The notes: generated by a model not told the origin, from the sequence alone. DNA of 64,000 nucleotides from Bacteroidota bacterium (GCA_023434025.1 JAEYTL010000008.1:62001-126000), one strand, 5' to 3'. Shown: positions 8,029-16,184, counted from the stretch's first letter. Program-made: numbers and translations.

Positions 8029-8745
8029 CTATCTTTTCAACAAATACTTCACCACCGTTTCTGCGGCATGTAGCCCAAAAAGGCAGGGCATCCAACTGTT
8101 GGTTCCGTAGAACGACTTCTTGAAGTTGGTTCCGTCGGTCATTTTCAAACTCGATTCATCCGGCATTTCGGTAGAATATACGGCTTTGATACCGGAAGAA
8201 ATGCCTTCTTTTTTCAATCGTTTGCGAATATTTTTAGCCAGCGGACAATATTCGGTTTTGCTGATGTCACGAACTTTTACTTTACCGGCTTCATACTTGC
8301 CGCCGGCTCCCATGTTGCTGATTACTTTTACTTTTTTACGTTTGGCTGCAATCAGTAAATTCAATTTAGGGGTGATGCTGTCAATGCAATCCAGGACATA
8401 ATCAAAGTCTTCGGTGACTAATTCATAAGCCCGGTCGGGAGACAAAAATTCCTGTACCCGAATAAGGTTTAATTCCGGATTGATGTCCATTAAACGATCA
8501 CCCACCACATGCACTTTGGGCATTCCTACGGTAGAATGTAAAGCCGGTAACTGACGGTTAATATTCGTAATATCCACGGTATCACCATCTACAATGGTCA
8601 TGTTTCCCACGCCGGCACGGGCGAGAAATTCGGCGGCAAAGGAGCCTACACCGCCTAAACCTACCACGAGTACGTTAGCGTTTTTTAAATTGTTTAATCC
8701 TTCTGTTTTAAATAAGAGCTCTGCTCGTTCCTGCCATTTAGCCAT
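8029..8745 (-). CDS. tcdA: tRNA threonylcarbamoyladenosine dehydratase
   Basis: A 238-residue E1-like enzyme that cyclises t6A to ct6A at position 37 of ANN-decoding tRNAs, using ATP. The ATP-binding motif is GLGGVGSFAAEFLARAGVG near residue 30, followed by the conserved DGDTVDITNINRQ segment and DCIDSITPKL. The conserved Cys region is EYCPLAKNIRKRL. The length matches TcdA/CsdL rather than the longer MoeB or ThiF, and no MoaD/ThiS partner gene is nearby. It is last in a minus-strand set, 35 bases after the TatD-like gene. Confidence 0.93.
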   Translation of the reverse strand: MAKWQERAELLFKTEGLNNLKNANVLVVGLGGVGSFAAEFLARAGVGNMTIVDGDTVDITNINRQLPALHSTVGMPKVHVVGDRLMDINPELNLIRVQEFLSPDRAYELVTEDFDYVLDCIDSITPKLNLLIAAKRKKVKVISNMGAGGKYEAGKVKVRDISKTEYCPLAKNIRKRLKKEGISSGIKAVYSTEMPDESSLKMTDGTNFKKSFYGTNSWMPCLFGLHAAETVVKYLLKR

Positions 8746-8780
8746 TTTAAAAAAATTGTCTGTTATCTGTTATCTGTTTT

Positions 8781-9443
8781 TCACAAATTACGCAGAAAAA
8801 CGTTATCGAAATTTGTTTTTAAGACAGACTTTAGTTGTTCTGCTTCTATGTTTTTATAATTTGCTGCCCGGGCATAAACTTCTTCCAGCGATTCCTCTAT
8901 CGTATCTGTTTCCAGAAAAAACCTGTCATTGGGCACTGACTGAAAAACGGTTTTGAGTTCCGGATTCCGAAGGAGGTATTTCCCAAAAGAAAGATAAAAT
9001 CCATTGTCTAAAAGCTGTTTTGCCGTTTGTTCATTTTTGGAAAAGCCGTGCATAATCATTGGAACTGTGACGTTTTGTTCTTTTTTGATCCGGATGATTT
9101 CCTCAAATGCCGCAACGCAGTGCAAAACTACGGGTTTTTGATGTTTTTCTGCTAATAAAAGTTGATCTTTGAATACTTTTATCTGTATTTCCAACGGTCT
9201 TTCAATACGTTTATCGAGTCCGCATTCGCCTAACGCCAGGCAATCCGTAAGTGCTAGTTTTTGGTCAATCAACTGCAAATCAGTCGGCAATCGATTTTCA
9301 TCGATGTACCAGGGATGAATTCCGATGGAATAAAAAGGTACTTTTTCATCAAACTCCCAGGGGTATTGATTAACCAGTTCCAGGATATGTTCCTGATTGG
9401 TAAAGCGATGGGTATGAAGGTTATATAACTTTTCCGTTTTCAT
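8781..9443 (-). CDS. TatD-family metal-dependent hydrolase
   Basis: A 220-residue protein, shorter than the usual 255-265 of TatD deoxyribonucleases. Metal-ligand motifs are recognisable: NLHTHRF at the N terminus, ALGECGLD (the family Glu), VLHCVAAFEE, IMHGFS and the late LETDTIEES Asp. Many Bacteroidota carry this short form. It probably acts as a phosphodiesterase or nuclease, but the substrate is unproven. Gaps to its neighbours are 13 bases upstream and 35 downstream, so an operon with the lipoprotein and tcdA is likely. Confidence 0.85.
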   Translation of the reverse strand: MKTEKLYNLHTHRFTNQEHILELVNQYPWEFDEKVPFYSIGIHPWYIDENRLPTDLQLIDQKLALTDCLALGECGLDKRIERPLEIQIKVFKDQLLLAEKHQKPVVLHCVAAFEEIIRIKKEQNVTVPMIMHGFSKNEQTAKQLLDNGFYLSFGKYLLRNPELKTVFQSVPNDRFFLETDTIEESLEEVYARAANYKNIEAEQLKSVLKTNFDNVFLRNL

Positions 9444-9456
9444 TGATCGTATAGAA

Positions 9457-10065
9457 CTAATTAATCTTTTCTATTTCATAAACATCGTTATAACTTGTTC
9501 CGGCTGCAAATAAGAGTAACAAAGCCCCTTCCCGGCAATAAGCACCGTTAAAAATCAAATTTCCGCTTTCAGACAAACCTATCCTCCTTTTTTTAACATC
9601 AATTCCACCCCACAAATAAGGGATACCATTAGATTTAAAATGCTTATTATCTAAATAAAACAAGCCGTTGTTTTTTATTCTTCCCTTAATTATTTCACTT
9701 GATTTAACCACATCGTTAATTAAATAACTAATTTCAATATGCTCATTATCAATAAACCTTAATGTAAATTTTTTAGTACTGTTCCGTAATTCCAATGAAT
9801 CGAGTTTTGAAAATACCAGAGGTTTATTGGTAAAAAGATTGTAGGTATTTATTTTTTTTAAAACAGAATCTGTTAAAAAATATTTTGTTTTCGGATTGTA
9901 ATCTGCCTTAGGATTACCGGAATAGGTACCATTCAGACGCTCATAATTTTTGGAATTCAGCTTTATCAAATCATCCTTAAAATGTCGCTTAGAAAATGAC
10001 ACGCCACAACCTGATAAATTGAATCCGATTAATAAAATACATACAACGCTCAACTGTTTTGTCAT
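9457..10065 (-). CDS. Lipoprotein of unknown function
   Basis: A 202-residue protein with a lipoprotein signal (LLIGFNLSGC lipobox, Cys 20). The rest is polar and beta-rich with no family I recognise; repeated segments such as FTLRFIDNEHIEISYLINDVV suggest a small beta-sandwich or barrel. It starts 12 bases after the stop of the interrupted DUF1684 gene and is probably cotranscribed with it and with the TatD-like gene. Membrane-anchored location is inferred from the lipobox only. Confidence 0.7.
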   Translation of the reverse strand: MTKQLSVVCILLIGFNLSGCGVSFSKRHFKDDLIKLNSKNYERLNGTYSGNPKADYNPKTKYFLTDSVLKKINTYNLFTNKPLVFSKLDSLELRNSTKKFTLRFIDNEHIEISYLINDVVKSSEIIKGRIKNNGLFYLDNKHFKSNGIPYLWGGIDVKKRRIGLSESGNLIFNGAYCREGALLLLFAAGTSYNDVYEIEKIN

Positions 10066-10077
10066 TAGTGGCTAAAT

Positions 10078-10674
10078 TTACTTCTTAAACGACTTTACGC
10101 CTGCTTTTATTTCCACCTTCAAATCATTTTCTTCGGGAACGATAGGACAGGAATATTTTTCGTTGTAGGCACAATACGGGTTATAGGCCTGGTTGAAATC
10201 GATACGCCAACTTGCCCCTTCTTGAATCTGAATATCTATGTAACGACCGCCCCCGTAGCTTTCCACACCGGAAGTATAATCCGTAAAAGGCAGAAACAAA
10301 CTGTTTTTGTAGTCCGGTTTTTTTGAAAATTCCACATTCTGATAGACGCTTAACCTGCACGGAATACCCTCAATTTCAAAATGTAATTCACCGTATTTTA
10401 CGTATAACGGCTTTCGGGATGTGGTGGTTTTCATTTCAAACGGTTTCTCCTTTTTGGTTCGTTTAAAGGTAGCCTGTACAAAATATTTCTAACTTACCGG
10501 AAAAAATTCTAACGCCTTAAAAACCGCCAGGTCTTTTTTCTTAAGCGGACTTTTAGTTGAATCAGCGTAATGTTCGTTCATGTTTTTTTGAAACTGAATG
10601 ACGGAATCCTGTTCAAATTTTTGTTGAGAAAATACGGCTTGTGAGAACAGGAAAAGTAAGAGTATTTTTTTCAT
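10078..10674 (-). pseudogene. DUF1684 family gene interrupted by one in-frame stop codon
   Basis: Two reading frames that look separate are one gene in the same frame. The first runs from the ATG at 10674 (MKKILLLFLFSQAVFSQ signal peptide), through SPLKKKDLAVFKALEFFPVS, and stops at a TAG at 10489-10491. The frame then continues KYFVQATFKRTKKEKPFEMKT without a shift into the second half (KPLYVKYGELHFEIEG, YGGGRYIDIQI, DFNQAYNPYCAYNEKYSCPI). These are the two halves of a DUF1684 protein of about 198 residues. TACTTTTG on the minus strand at 10688-10695 gives an intact -7 element. A single base change in a sense codon (GAG, AAG or CAG) would explain it; a sequencing error or readthrough is possible. 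Confidence 0.85.
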
Positions 10675-10927
10675 GGTTGTGTTTTCACAAAAGTAGTAAA
10701 TTGAAAACATCTCAGGTAGTGTTTGATATTTATTCCCTCTTAAAATTATACCGTCACTCATCAGGCAGATTTCAATAGATGATTTTGCCAAGATTATTCT
10801 GTGATTTTTTATATAAAAAACTGTATCACAATTTTTTAATCCTTACTTTTGAATAAAACATCTCTTTTTACATAAACCAGCCGGGACGGATTGAATGCAA
10901 AAGCCTCCGGTTAAACTGAACCTGAAA

Positions 10928-11617
10928 ATGAAAGCTGAAAAACATTACATCAATAGAAGCGGCTGGTTAAGAGCATCCGTTTTGGGTGCCAACGACGGCA
11001 TTCTTTCTACAACAAGTTTAGCCATTGGGGTAGCCGCAGCAAGCATAAACAGAGAACCTATTATATTGGCAACAGTAGCGGGCTTAGTTGCCGGTGCTTT
11101 ATCAATGGCTGCCGGTGAATATGTTTCCGTCAGTTCACAATCAGATATTGAAACCGCAGACCTGCTTCGCGAAAAGAGTGAACTCGAAAAAACACCTGAG
11201 CTTGAATTACAGGAGTTAGCCAACATCTATGAAGAAAGAGGCTTAACAAAAGAATTATCGTTAGAAGTCGCCAAACAACTTACGGAGCACAATGCATTAG
11301 AAGCTCACGTAAGAGATGAACTGGGAATAAATGAAATCACACTGGCAAAGCCTTTTCAGGCCGCTATGGCATCTGCCGTATCGTTCATAGCCGGTGGTTT
11401 ACTGCCGCTTATAATTGCCTTTTTGGCTCCGGTCAAACAAATGATATTTTATCAATACAGCTTTTCAATAATCTTTTTGGCAATTTCCGGAACTTTTGCC
11501 GCAAAAGCGGGAGGATCAGTGGTATATAAATCTGTCATCAGAATTTGTGTGTGGGGAACGTTTGCAATGTTAACATCTGCCTTGGTGGGCTATCTGTTTG
11601 ATGTCAGGATGAGCTAA
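10928..11617 (+). CDS. VIT family (VIT1/CCC1-like) membrane transporter
   Basis: A 229-residue inner-membrane protein related to the VIT1/CCC1 iron and manganese transporters. Start chosen at the ATG before KAEKHYINRSGWLRASVLGANDG, since the family begins close to this GANDG motif; an in-frame ATG 33 bases upstream is less likely. The hallmark TTSLAIGVAAAS, GALSMAAGEYVSVSSQ and a cytosolic acidic helical segment (ELQELANIYEERGLTKE) before the next membrane helices are all visible. About five transmembrane segments can be counted. It probably moves Fe2+ or Mn2+ out of the cytoplasm. It is a single gene. Confidence 0.9.
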   Translation: MKAEKHYINRSGWLRASVLGANDGILSTTSLAIGVAAASINREPIILATVAGLVAGALSMAAGEYVSVSSQSDIETADLLREKSELEKTPELELQELANIYEERGLTKELSLEVAKQLTEHNALEAHVRDELGINEITLAKPFQAAMASAVSFIAGGLLPLIIAFLAPVKQMIFYQYSFSIIFLAISGTFAAKAGGSVVYKSVIRICVWGTFAMLTSALVGYLFDVRMS

Positions 11618-11823
11618 GCATATCAGATCAAATTTACTATTCTTAAGGTCAGATGATACATCGCAAGCTTCACACTGTTTAAAAGTTGCCTGCTTCTGTT
11701 TAATCAATTCTTTTCCGTTCTTTATTCACAGATATATCCGGCTGTTTCAGCCTATAACATTTCTCTTTTTTCTCTCTTCAAACAAATCCAACTTTGTACC
11801 TTTGTCCTGCTCAATTTTACATC

Positions 11824-13032
11824 ATGCTCAAATCTGCTTTTACCCGCTACATCAATTCGTTCAGAGGTTTTAGAAGGGAAATCTGGATACTGACTTTAAT
11901 CACATTTATCAATCGTGCAGGTACGATGGTATTGCCGTTTTTATCTAAATACCTTAAAGAAGATCTGGGCTTTAGTTATGGTGAGGTGGGCTGGATCATG
12001 GTTTGTTTTGGTTTAGGTTCTATGCTGGGTTCCTATTTGGGCGGAAAACTCACTGACAGTATTGGTTTTTATAAAGTAATGGTCTTTAGTCTTTTCGTAA
12101 GCGGATTGTTATTTTTTGGGCTACAGTTTATCACTTCTTTTTACGGTTTATGCCTGGCCATGTTTGGTATTATGACCATTGCCGATATGTTTCGGCCTGC
12201 GATGTTTGTTTCTTTAGGAGCTTATGCCAAACCGGAAAACCGTACCCGAGCCCTCACCCTGGTGCGGTTAGCTGTAAATTTAGGTTTTGCTGCCGGTCCG
12301 GCTCTGGGAGGGCTTATTATCATGAACATTGGTTATCACGGTCTTTTCTGGGTGGACGGATTATCCTGTATTACCGCTATATCCATATTTTGGCTTTTGG
12401 TGAAAGAAAAGAAAAAACTGAAAGAGCAGCCTGATGTTTTTTACGAGCAGCCAGCCAAATCGGTTTATAAAGACCGGCCGTTCTGGGTTTTTCTGTTTGT
12501 CATTTTTATAACCGGAATGATTTTCTTTCAGTTGTTTACTACCCTTCCGCTCTACCACCAGGAAGCTTATGGGTTAACAGAACTTCAAACCGGATTGCTT
12601 ATGACACTCAATGGCTTTCTGGTCTTTTTACTGGAAATGCCCATTGTGAACTATTTTGACCGCAAACAGGTAAACAAAGTAAAAATCGTGTTGTTCGGTT
12701 CTCTCAGTATGGCTCTTGGTTTTTATGTCTTACTGCCTAATGTCTGGGCCGGCTTACTGGTCATCAACATCCTTTTTCTCACCTTCGGAGAGATCTTTGC
12801 TTTTCCTTTCTCCAACTCATTCGCATTAAGCCGTGCTCCACGGGGTCAGGAAGGGCGTTATATGGCTTTTTATACCATGAGCTTCAGCCTGGCTCACATC
12901 ATGAGCTCCAAAACCGGTATGAGCATTATCGATAATTTTGGTTATCAGGCCAATTGGATTGTGATGGGTACATTGGGTATGGTGGCTGTAGCCTGTTCAG
13001 TCTGGGTGATGAAAATGGTAAGAGAGGAATAG
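11824..13032 (+). CDS. Major facilitator superfamily transporter
   Basis: A 402-residue polytopic inner-membrane protein with about 12 predicted membrane segments. The N-terminal half has the MFS loop 2-3 signature GSYLGGKLTDSIG and a long hydrophobic pattern; a central charged loop (KEKKKLKEQPDVFYEQPAKS) separates the two six-helix halves. Start set at the ATG at 11824, because TACCTTTG at 11797-11804 is a fitting -7 element and lies downstream of the earlier in-frame start. The substrate is unknown; the sequence type is that of drug or metabolite efflux proteins. Confidence 0.9.
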   Translation: MLKSAFTRYINSFRGFRREIWILTLITFINRAGTMVLPFLSKYLKEDLGFSYGEVGWIMVCFGLGSMLGSYLGGKLTDSIGFYKVMVFSLFVSGLLFFGLQFITSFYGLCLAMFGIMTIADMFRPAMFVSLGAYAKPENRTRALTLVRLAVNLGFAAGPALGGLIIMNIGYHGLFWVDGLSCITAISIFWLLVKEKKKLKEQPDVFYEQPAKSVYKDRPFWVFLFVIFITGMIFFQLFTTLPLYHQEAYGLTELQTGLLMTLNGFLVFLLEMPIVNYFDRKQVNKVKIVLFGSLSMALGFYVLLPNVWAGLLVINILFLTFGEIFAFPFSNSFALSRAPRGQEGRYMAFYTMSFSLAHIMSSKTGMSIIDNFGYQANWIVMGTLGMVAVACSVWVMKMVREE

Positions 13033-13170
13033 TTTTTTCAGGTTCAAGGTTGGAGATATAACTCTTTTTATATTCAGTTGCACTCTTTATCTGTATTTAA
13101 CAAATTAAACCCGAAAACATTCCCAAAATGCAACTTGCGAAACACATCTTTTCTTTCAAAACTTAATTTT

Positions 13171-13218
13171 TAGTTAAATAACTATTTTTATAGTTGTAAA
13201 ACTAAAAATATAGTTGTA
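13171..13218 (+). promoter_or_regulatory. Tandem palindromic operators upstream of the BlaI-like gene
   Basis: Three dyads lie within 48 bases: TAGTTAAATAACTA (13171-13184, six-base arms), ACTATTTTTATAGT (13181-13194) and ACTAAAAATATAGT (13201-13214). The last two are exactly 20 bases apart, about two helical turns, and each is followed by TGTA. BlaI/MecI dimers bind such paired dyads, so this is probably the autoregulatory site. Confidence 0.65.
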
Positions 13219-13241
13219 TGTTTGTTTTAAACTTTACAGTT

Positions 13242-13601
13242 ATGCAGAAACTCACCAACAAAGAAGAAGAAATCATGCACATCTTATGGAAGCTCGGAAA
13301 AGCTTTTGTAAAAGATGTAATGGCTGAAATTAAAGAAGAGCAGCCACATTATAATACTTTGTCCACAATTATCCGAAACCTGGAAGAGAAAGGTTATGTT
13401 TCACACCAGGCCTATGGCAATACACACCAATATTTTCCGATCATCAGTAAGGAAAAGTACCGCAAAGCATTTATGAACAATGCCATTGAAAATTATTTCA
13501 ACAACTCGTACAAGAGTATGGTTTCGTTTTTTGCAGAAGAAGAAAAAATTTCTGCCGAAGAACTCCGGGAAATTTTAGACATCATCGAAAAAAAGAAATA
13601 A
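13242..13601 (+). CDS. BlaI/MecI/CopY family repressor
   Basis: A 119-residue winged-helix repressor. It starts QKLTNKEEEIMHILWKLGKAFVKDV, has the recognition-helix region HYNTLSTIIRNLEEKGYV, and a C-terminal helical dimerisation part (FFAEEEKISAEELREILDII). Start set at the ATG at 13242; the earlier in-frame ATG overlaps the operator. It is followed after one base by the M56 peptidase gene, the usual sensor partner that cleaves the repressor. No beta-lactamase gene is in the window, so the regulated genes are unknown and could be cell-envelope genes elsewhere. Confidence 0.92.
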   Translation: MQKLTNKEEEIMHILWKLGKAFVKDVMAEIKEEQPHYNTLSTIIRNLEEKGYVSHQAYGNTHQYFPIISKEKYRKAFMNNAIENYFNNSYKSMVSFFAEEEKISAEELREILDIIEKKK

Positions 13602-13602
13602 T

Positions 13603-15402
13603 ATGGAAGCCTTTTTTCTGTATGTTGTCAAAGCAAGCGGGTTGCTGACTGCCTTTTTTCTGGCCTATCACCTCTTGCTTCGTAAAGAAACATTTTTTAA
13701 TGCCAACCGCTGGTACTTGCTTTTGGGGCTGTTTACCGCTCTCTTGTTGCCGTTATACACCTTTACCAAAGTTATCTATGTTGATCCGCGGCCACAACTT
13801 CAGTATCCTGTAGAACATGATACTGTTGTGCCTGTAGTGCTACAGCAAGCCGAAACAATAGACTGGACATTTGTTTTAACGTGTCTTTATATAGGCATCA
13901 GTCTTGTACTGTTTGTAAAAGTAGTTGTTAACCTGGCTTCCGTTGTCCGGCTGTTATCCCAAAAGAAAAAATTAAAAAAGGGAGCCTATTCCCTGGTCAG
14001 CCTGACAGAAAATTTAGCTCCATTTTCGTTCTTTAATTATATTGCCGTCAATCCTGATTTGTATTCAGATGAAGAACTCGAAAGTATTTTACTGCATGAA
14101 AAAGTGCACAGCCGTGAGAAACATTCTGCCGATGTGCTGACAGCCAATTTATTTTGTGTACTATTCTGGTTCAACCCGTTCATGTGGCTGTATAAAAAGG
14201 CAATCATACAAAATTTAGAATACATTGCCGATCAGAAAGCCATTAAAAAGTGTGCTAATAAAACCAATTATCAAAAAGCCTTACTACGGGTAGTGACTCA
14301 TCAAAACTACCTTTCGATCACCAATCATTTTAATCAATCATTAATCAAAAAACGAATCGTTATGTTAAACACAAACCAATCCAAAAAGCGAAATTCGCTC
14401 AAGTACCTTTTTGTACTTCCTGTACTGATCTGTTTTGTCATTTTCTTTCAGATGAAGGTCATTGCCCAGGAAAAATTTACCGCCAGCAGTATCAATAAAA
14501 CATTGGACAAAATCATTGTCCGGATGGAAATTAACAAGCACACGACCGATGCAGAGATGAAAAAAGAAAAAGAGGTATTTAAAAAAGAATTTGATGCCGA
14601 TTTAAAATTTTCAAAAGTAAAAAGAAATCCGCAAGGCGAAATCACATCCATTAAAGTAGATTTGAAAACTGGTAAAGGAAAAGCTGAAACTTATCAGTTT
14701 TCCGGTACAGAACCAATTAAACCGTTCAGTATTTTTGCAAGCAAAGATAAAAACGGTATTGTATCGGTGGGCTACGGTAAACCCGAAAAGACAAAAATAT
14801 TCCGGAATGACGATAAAACGGTCGTAATCAGCAGCAGCGATGCAGACGGATATGATTTCAGCTTTGAAATTCCTGAATTCCCTGAGCTACCAGAGTTACC
14901 CGAGTTACCGGAAATGCCTGAATTCCCTGAATTCCCTGATTTTCCGGACATCCCTACTCCACCTACCCCAGCACATGCTGATAAAACCGTTATCATAAAA
15001 AAAGATAAAAACGGAAAAAGCAAAACCAAAGTTATTGTAAACGGTGAAGTTGTTGTAGATACGGATGAAGTCGTGAGCGATTTTAAAAAGGACAACAATA
15101 AGCATTATTCATTTTATTGGAACTCCGACAGCGATAATGCAGTGATCGCCAAAGAGGACTTTATAAAACTCAGAGGCGAGGCACTTGAAAAAGCAAAAGC
15201 AGAAATGGCCCGGATCAGACCTGAATTAGAAAAATCGAGAAAAGAAATCCAAAAATCCAGAGATAATATTGAACTGTCAAGAGCAGATATTGAGCATTCA
15301 AAAAAAGAAATTGAGTTAGCCAAAAAGGAATTGGAAAAAGCCCGTGCAGAATTAGAAAAGGCCCGTGTAGAATTGGAAAAAGCCGCACAGAAAAAACAAT
15401 AA
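13603..15402 (+). CDS. M56 (BlaR1-like) membrane metallopeptidase sensor
   Basis: A 599-residue protein. The N-terminal third has four hydrophobic segments (about 5-30, 35-58, 85-110, 190-205). The zinc site HEKVH (LLHEKVHSREKHSAD) is at about residues 165-169, with a downstream Glu in NLEYIADQ. A fourth hydrophobic segment (YLFVLPVLICFVIFFQM) near residue 275 leads to the outside. The extracytoplasmic C-terminal part holds nine Pro-Glu/Asp triplets (PEF, PEL, PEM, PDF, PDI) and ends in a Glu/Lys/Ala coiled coil of about 80 residues. There is no penicillin-binding domain, so the signal is not obviously a beta-lactam. It probably inactivates the adjacent BlaI-like repressor. Confidence 0.88.
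   Translation: MEAFFLYVVKASGLLTAFFLAYHLLLRKETFFNANRWYLLLGLFTALLLPLYTFTKVIYVDPRPQLQYPVEHDTVVPVVLQQAETIDWTFVLTCLYIGISLVLFVKVVVNLASVVRLLSQKKKLKKGAYSLVSLTENLAPFSFFNYIAVNPDLYSDEELESILLHEKVHSREKHSADVLTANLFCVLFWFNPFMWLYKKAIIQNLEYIADQKAIKKCANKTNYQKALLRVVTHQNYLSITNHFNQSLIKKRIVMLNTNQSKKRNSLKYLFVLPVLICFVIFFQMKVIAQEKFTASSINKTLDKIIVRMEINKHTTDAEMKKEKEVFKKEFDADLKFSKVKRNPQGEITSIKVDLKTGKGKAETYQFSGTEPIKPFSIFASKDKNGIVSVGYGKPEKTKIFRNDDKTVVISSSDADGYDFSFEIPEFPELPELPELPEMPEFPEFPDFPDIPTPPTPAHADKTVIIKKDKNGKSKTKVIVNGEVVVDTDEVVSDFKKDNNKHYSFYWNSDSDNAVIAKEDFIKLRGEALEKAKAEMARIRPELEKSRKEIQKSRDNIELSRADIEHSKKEIELAKKELEKARAELEKARVELEKAAQKKQ
14869..14955 (+). repeat. Nine-base repeat tract encoding Pro-Glu/Asp triplets
   Basis: In-frame degenerate 9-bp repeats (CCTGAATTC, CCAGAGTTA and similar) within the M56 gene encode PEF-PEL-PEL-PEL-PEM-PEF-PEF-PDF-PDI. 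The tract is a rigid spacer between the membrane part and the coiled coil, and could vary in length between strains. Confidence 0.8.
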
Positions 15403-15413
15403 CCTTGAAAATC

Positions 15414-15445
15414 AAACGGCTGTCAGTCTTGACAGCCGTTTTTTT
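15414..15445 (+). terminator. Terminator after the BlaI/M56 operon
   Basis: A perfect 12-bp hairpin (AAACGGCTGTCA, loop GTCT, TGACAGCCGTTT) is followed by a T tract. The right arm overlaps the TTG of a likely promoter (TTG 15429-15431, 16 bases, TATTTTTG 15448-15455) for the next small gene. Confidence 0.85.
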
Positions 15446-15468
15446 AGTATTTTTGTAAAAAAAAAGCG

Positions 15469-15621
15469 ATGTATTTACTCCTGGCCAAACTCAACAAACT
15501 GTTATTACCCAGTTTCAGCAAACAGCAATTGGATTTAGCCAAAGCCAAAAAATGGCAAATGGCTGTTATCGGTTGGCGTTATTTTGTTACAACAAGGGCT
15601 TTAGACAAAAGCAATCAATAG
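15469..15621 (+). CDS. Conserved 50-residue small protein
   Basis: A short ATG-started frame: MYLLLAKLNKLLLPSFSKQQ, then LDLAKAKKWQMAVIGWRYFV and TTRALDKSNQ. I recall near-identical 45-55-residue proteins in many Flavobacteriaceae, sometimes labelled SsrA-binding protein by mistake; the true smpB is elsewhere in this window. The -7 element TATTTTTG is 14 bases upstream of the ATG. It is basic and amphipathic with a Trp-rich hydrophobic segment, possibly membrane-associated. Its end overlaps the convergent apt gene by seven bases. Function unknown. Confidence 0.7.
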   Translation: MYLLLAKLNKLLLPSFSKQQLDLAKAKKWQMAVIGWRYFVTTRALDKSNQ

Positions 15622-16127
15622 GTTATTGCTGTAAAAACAGGAAACCGGTTTATCTTTTCTCTGCCTTTTAAAAAAGACAGTTCCATCAAAAAGTTAACCT
15701 GAACAATTTCACCGCCTAATCGTTCCACCAGTTCACAGACGGCTTTTGCCGTTCCGCCGGTAGCTAACACATCATCGTGGATAAGCACTTTGTCTCCCTT
15801 CTGAATGGCATCGGTATGAATTTCGAGCGAATCTGATCCGTATTCCAGCTCATAGGAAGCAGAAATGGTTTCAAAAGGTAATTTTTTCGGTTTTCGCACC
15901 GGAACAAAACCTGCCTTAAAATGATGGGCCAGCAGTGTGGCAAAAAAGAATCCTCTGCTTTCTACCCCTACCACTTTATCAACCTGTTTATCCTTTAAAC
16001 TATTGATTAACAATTGTAAACATTCTTCAGTGCCCTCCGGACTGGCCAGCAACGGGGTAATGTCTTTAAAAAGGATTCCGGGTTTGGGAAAATCAGCTAT
16101 GTTGCGAATGTATTGTTCAAGTGCCAT
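15615..16127 (-). CDS. apt: Adenine phosphoribosyltransferase
   Basis: A 170-residue purine salvage enzyme making AMP from adenine and PRPP. Start set at the ATG before ALEQYIRNIADFPKPGILFKDITPLL, the typical Apt N terminus; a longer in-frame extension has no family support. The PRPP loop VLIHDDVLATGGTAKAV is at about residues 115-131, and GVESRGFFFATLLAHHF is the conserved second motif. Minus-strand TATTTTTG at 16167-16174 is a likely -7 element, lying inside the divergent tRNA-Arg promoter region. Confidence 0.97.
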   Translation of the reverse strand: MALEQYIRNIADFPKPGILFKDITPLLASPEGTEECLQLLINSLKDKQVDKVVGVESRGFFFATLLAHHFKAGFVPVRKPKKLPFETISASYELEYGSDSLEIHTDAIQKGDKVLIHDDVLATGGTAKAVCELVERLGGEIVQVNFLMELSFLKGREKINRFPVFTAITY

Positions 16128-16153
16128 AAAAGTTGGTTTTAATTGAATTTTGG

Positions 16154-16184
16154 TTTGCAAGTTACACAAAAATAGCTATATTTG
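16154..16184 (+). promoter_or_regulatory. Consensus Bacteroidota promoter of tRNA-Arg
   Basis: TTTG (16154-16157), 19-base spacer and TATATTTG (16177-16184) match the TTTG-N19-TAnnTTTG consensus exactly. The tRNA begins 12 bases after it. It overlaps the -7 element of the divergent apt gene. Confidence 0.8.

Noticed and set aside
8029..8745. MoeB or ThiF for molybdopterin or thiamine synthesis
   Set aside because: Length and the EYCPLAKNIRKRL region fit TcdA, and no MoaD or ThiS gene is adjacent.
10078..10791. Two separate genes, one of 118 and one of 100 residues
   Set aside because: Both halves are in one frame and together make a DUF1684 protein; the 100-residue frame also starts about 117 bases upstream of the real signal peptide.
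13242..15402. Beta-lactam resistance regulatory locus
   Set aside because: No beta-lactamase gene and no penicillin-binding domain are present; only the BlaI/M56 family relation is supported.
15469..15621. Annotation of the 50-residue protein as an SsrA-binding protein
   Set aside because: A full-length smpB with the normal motifs is at 41732-42184 and the small protein does not resemble it.
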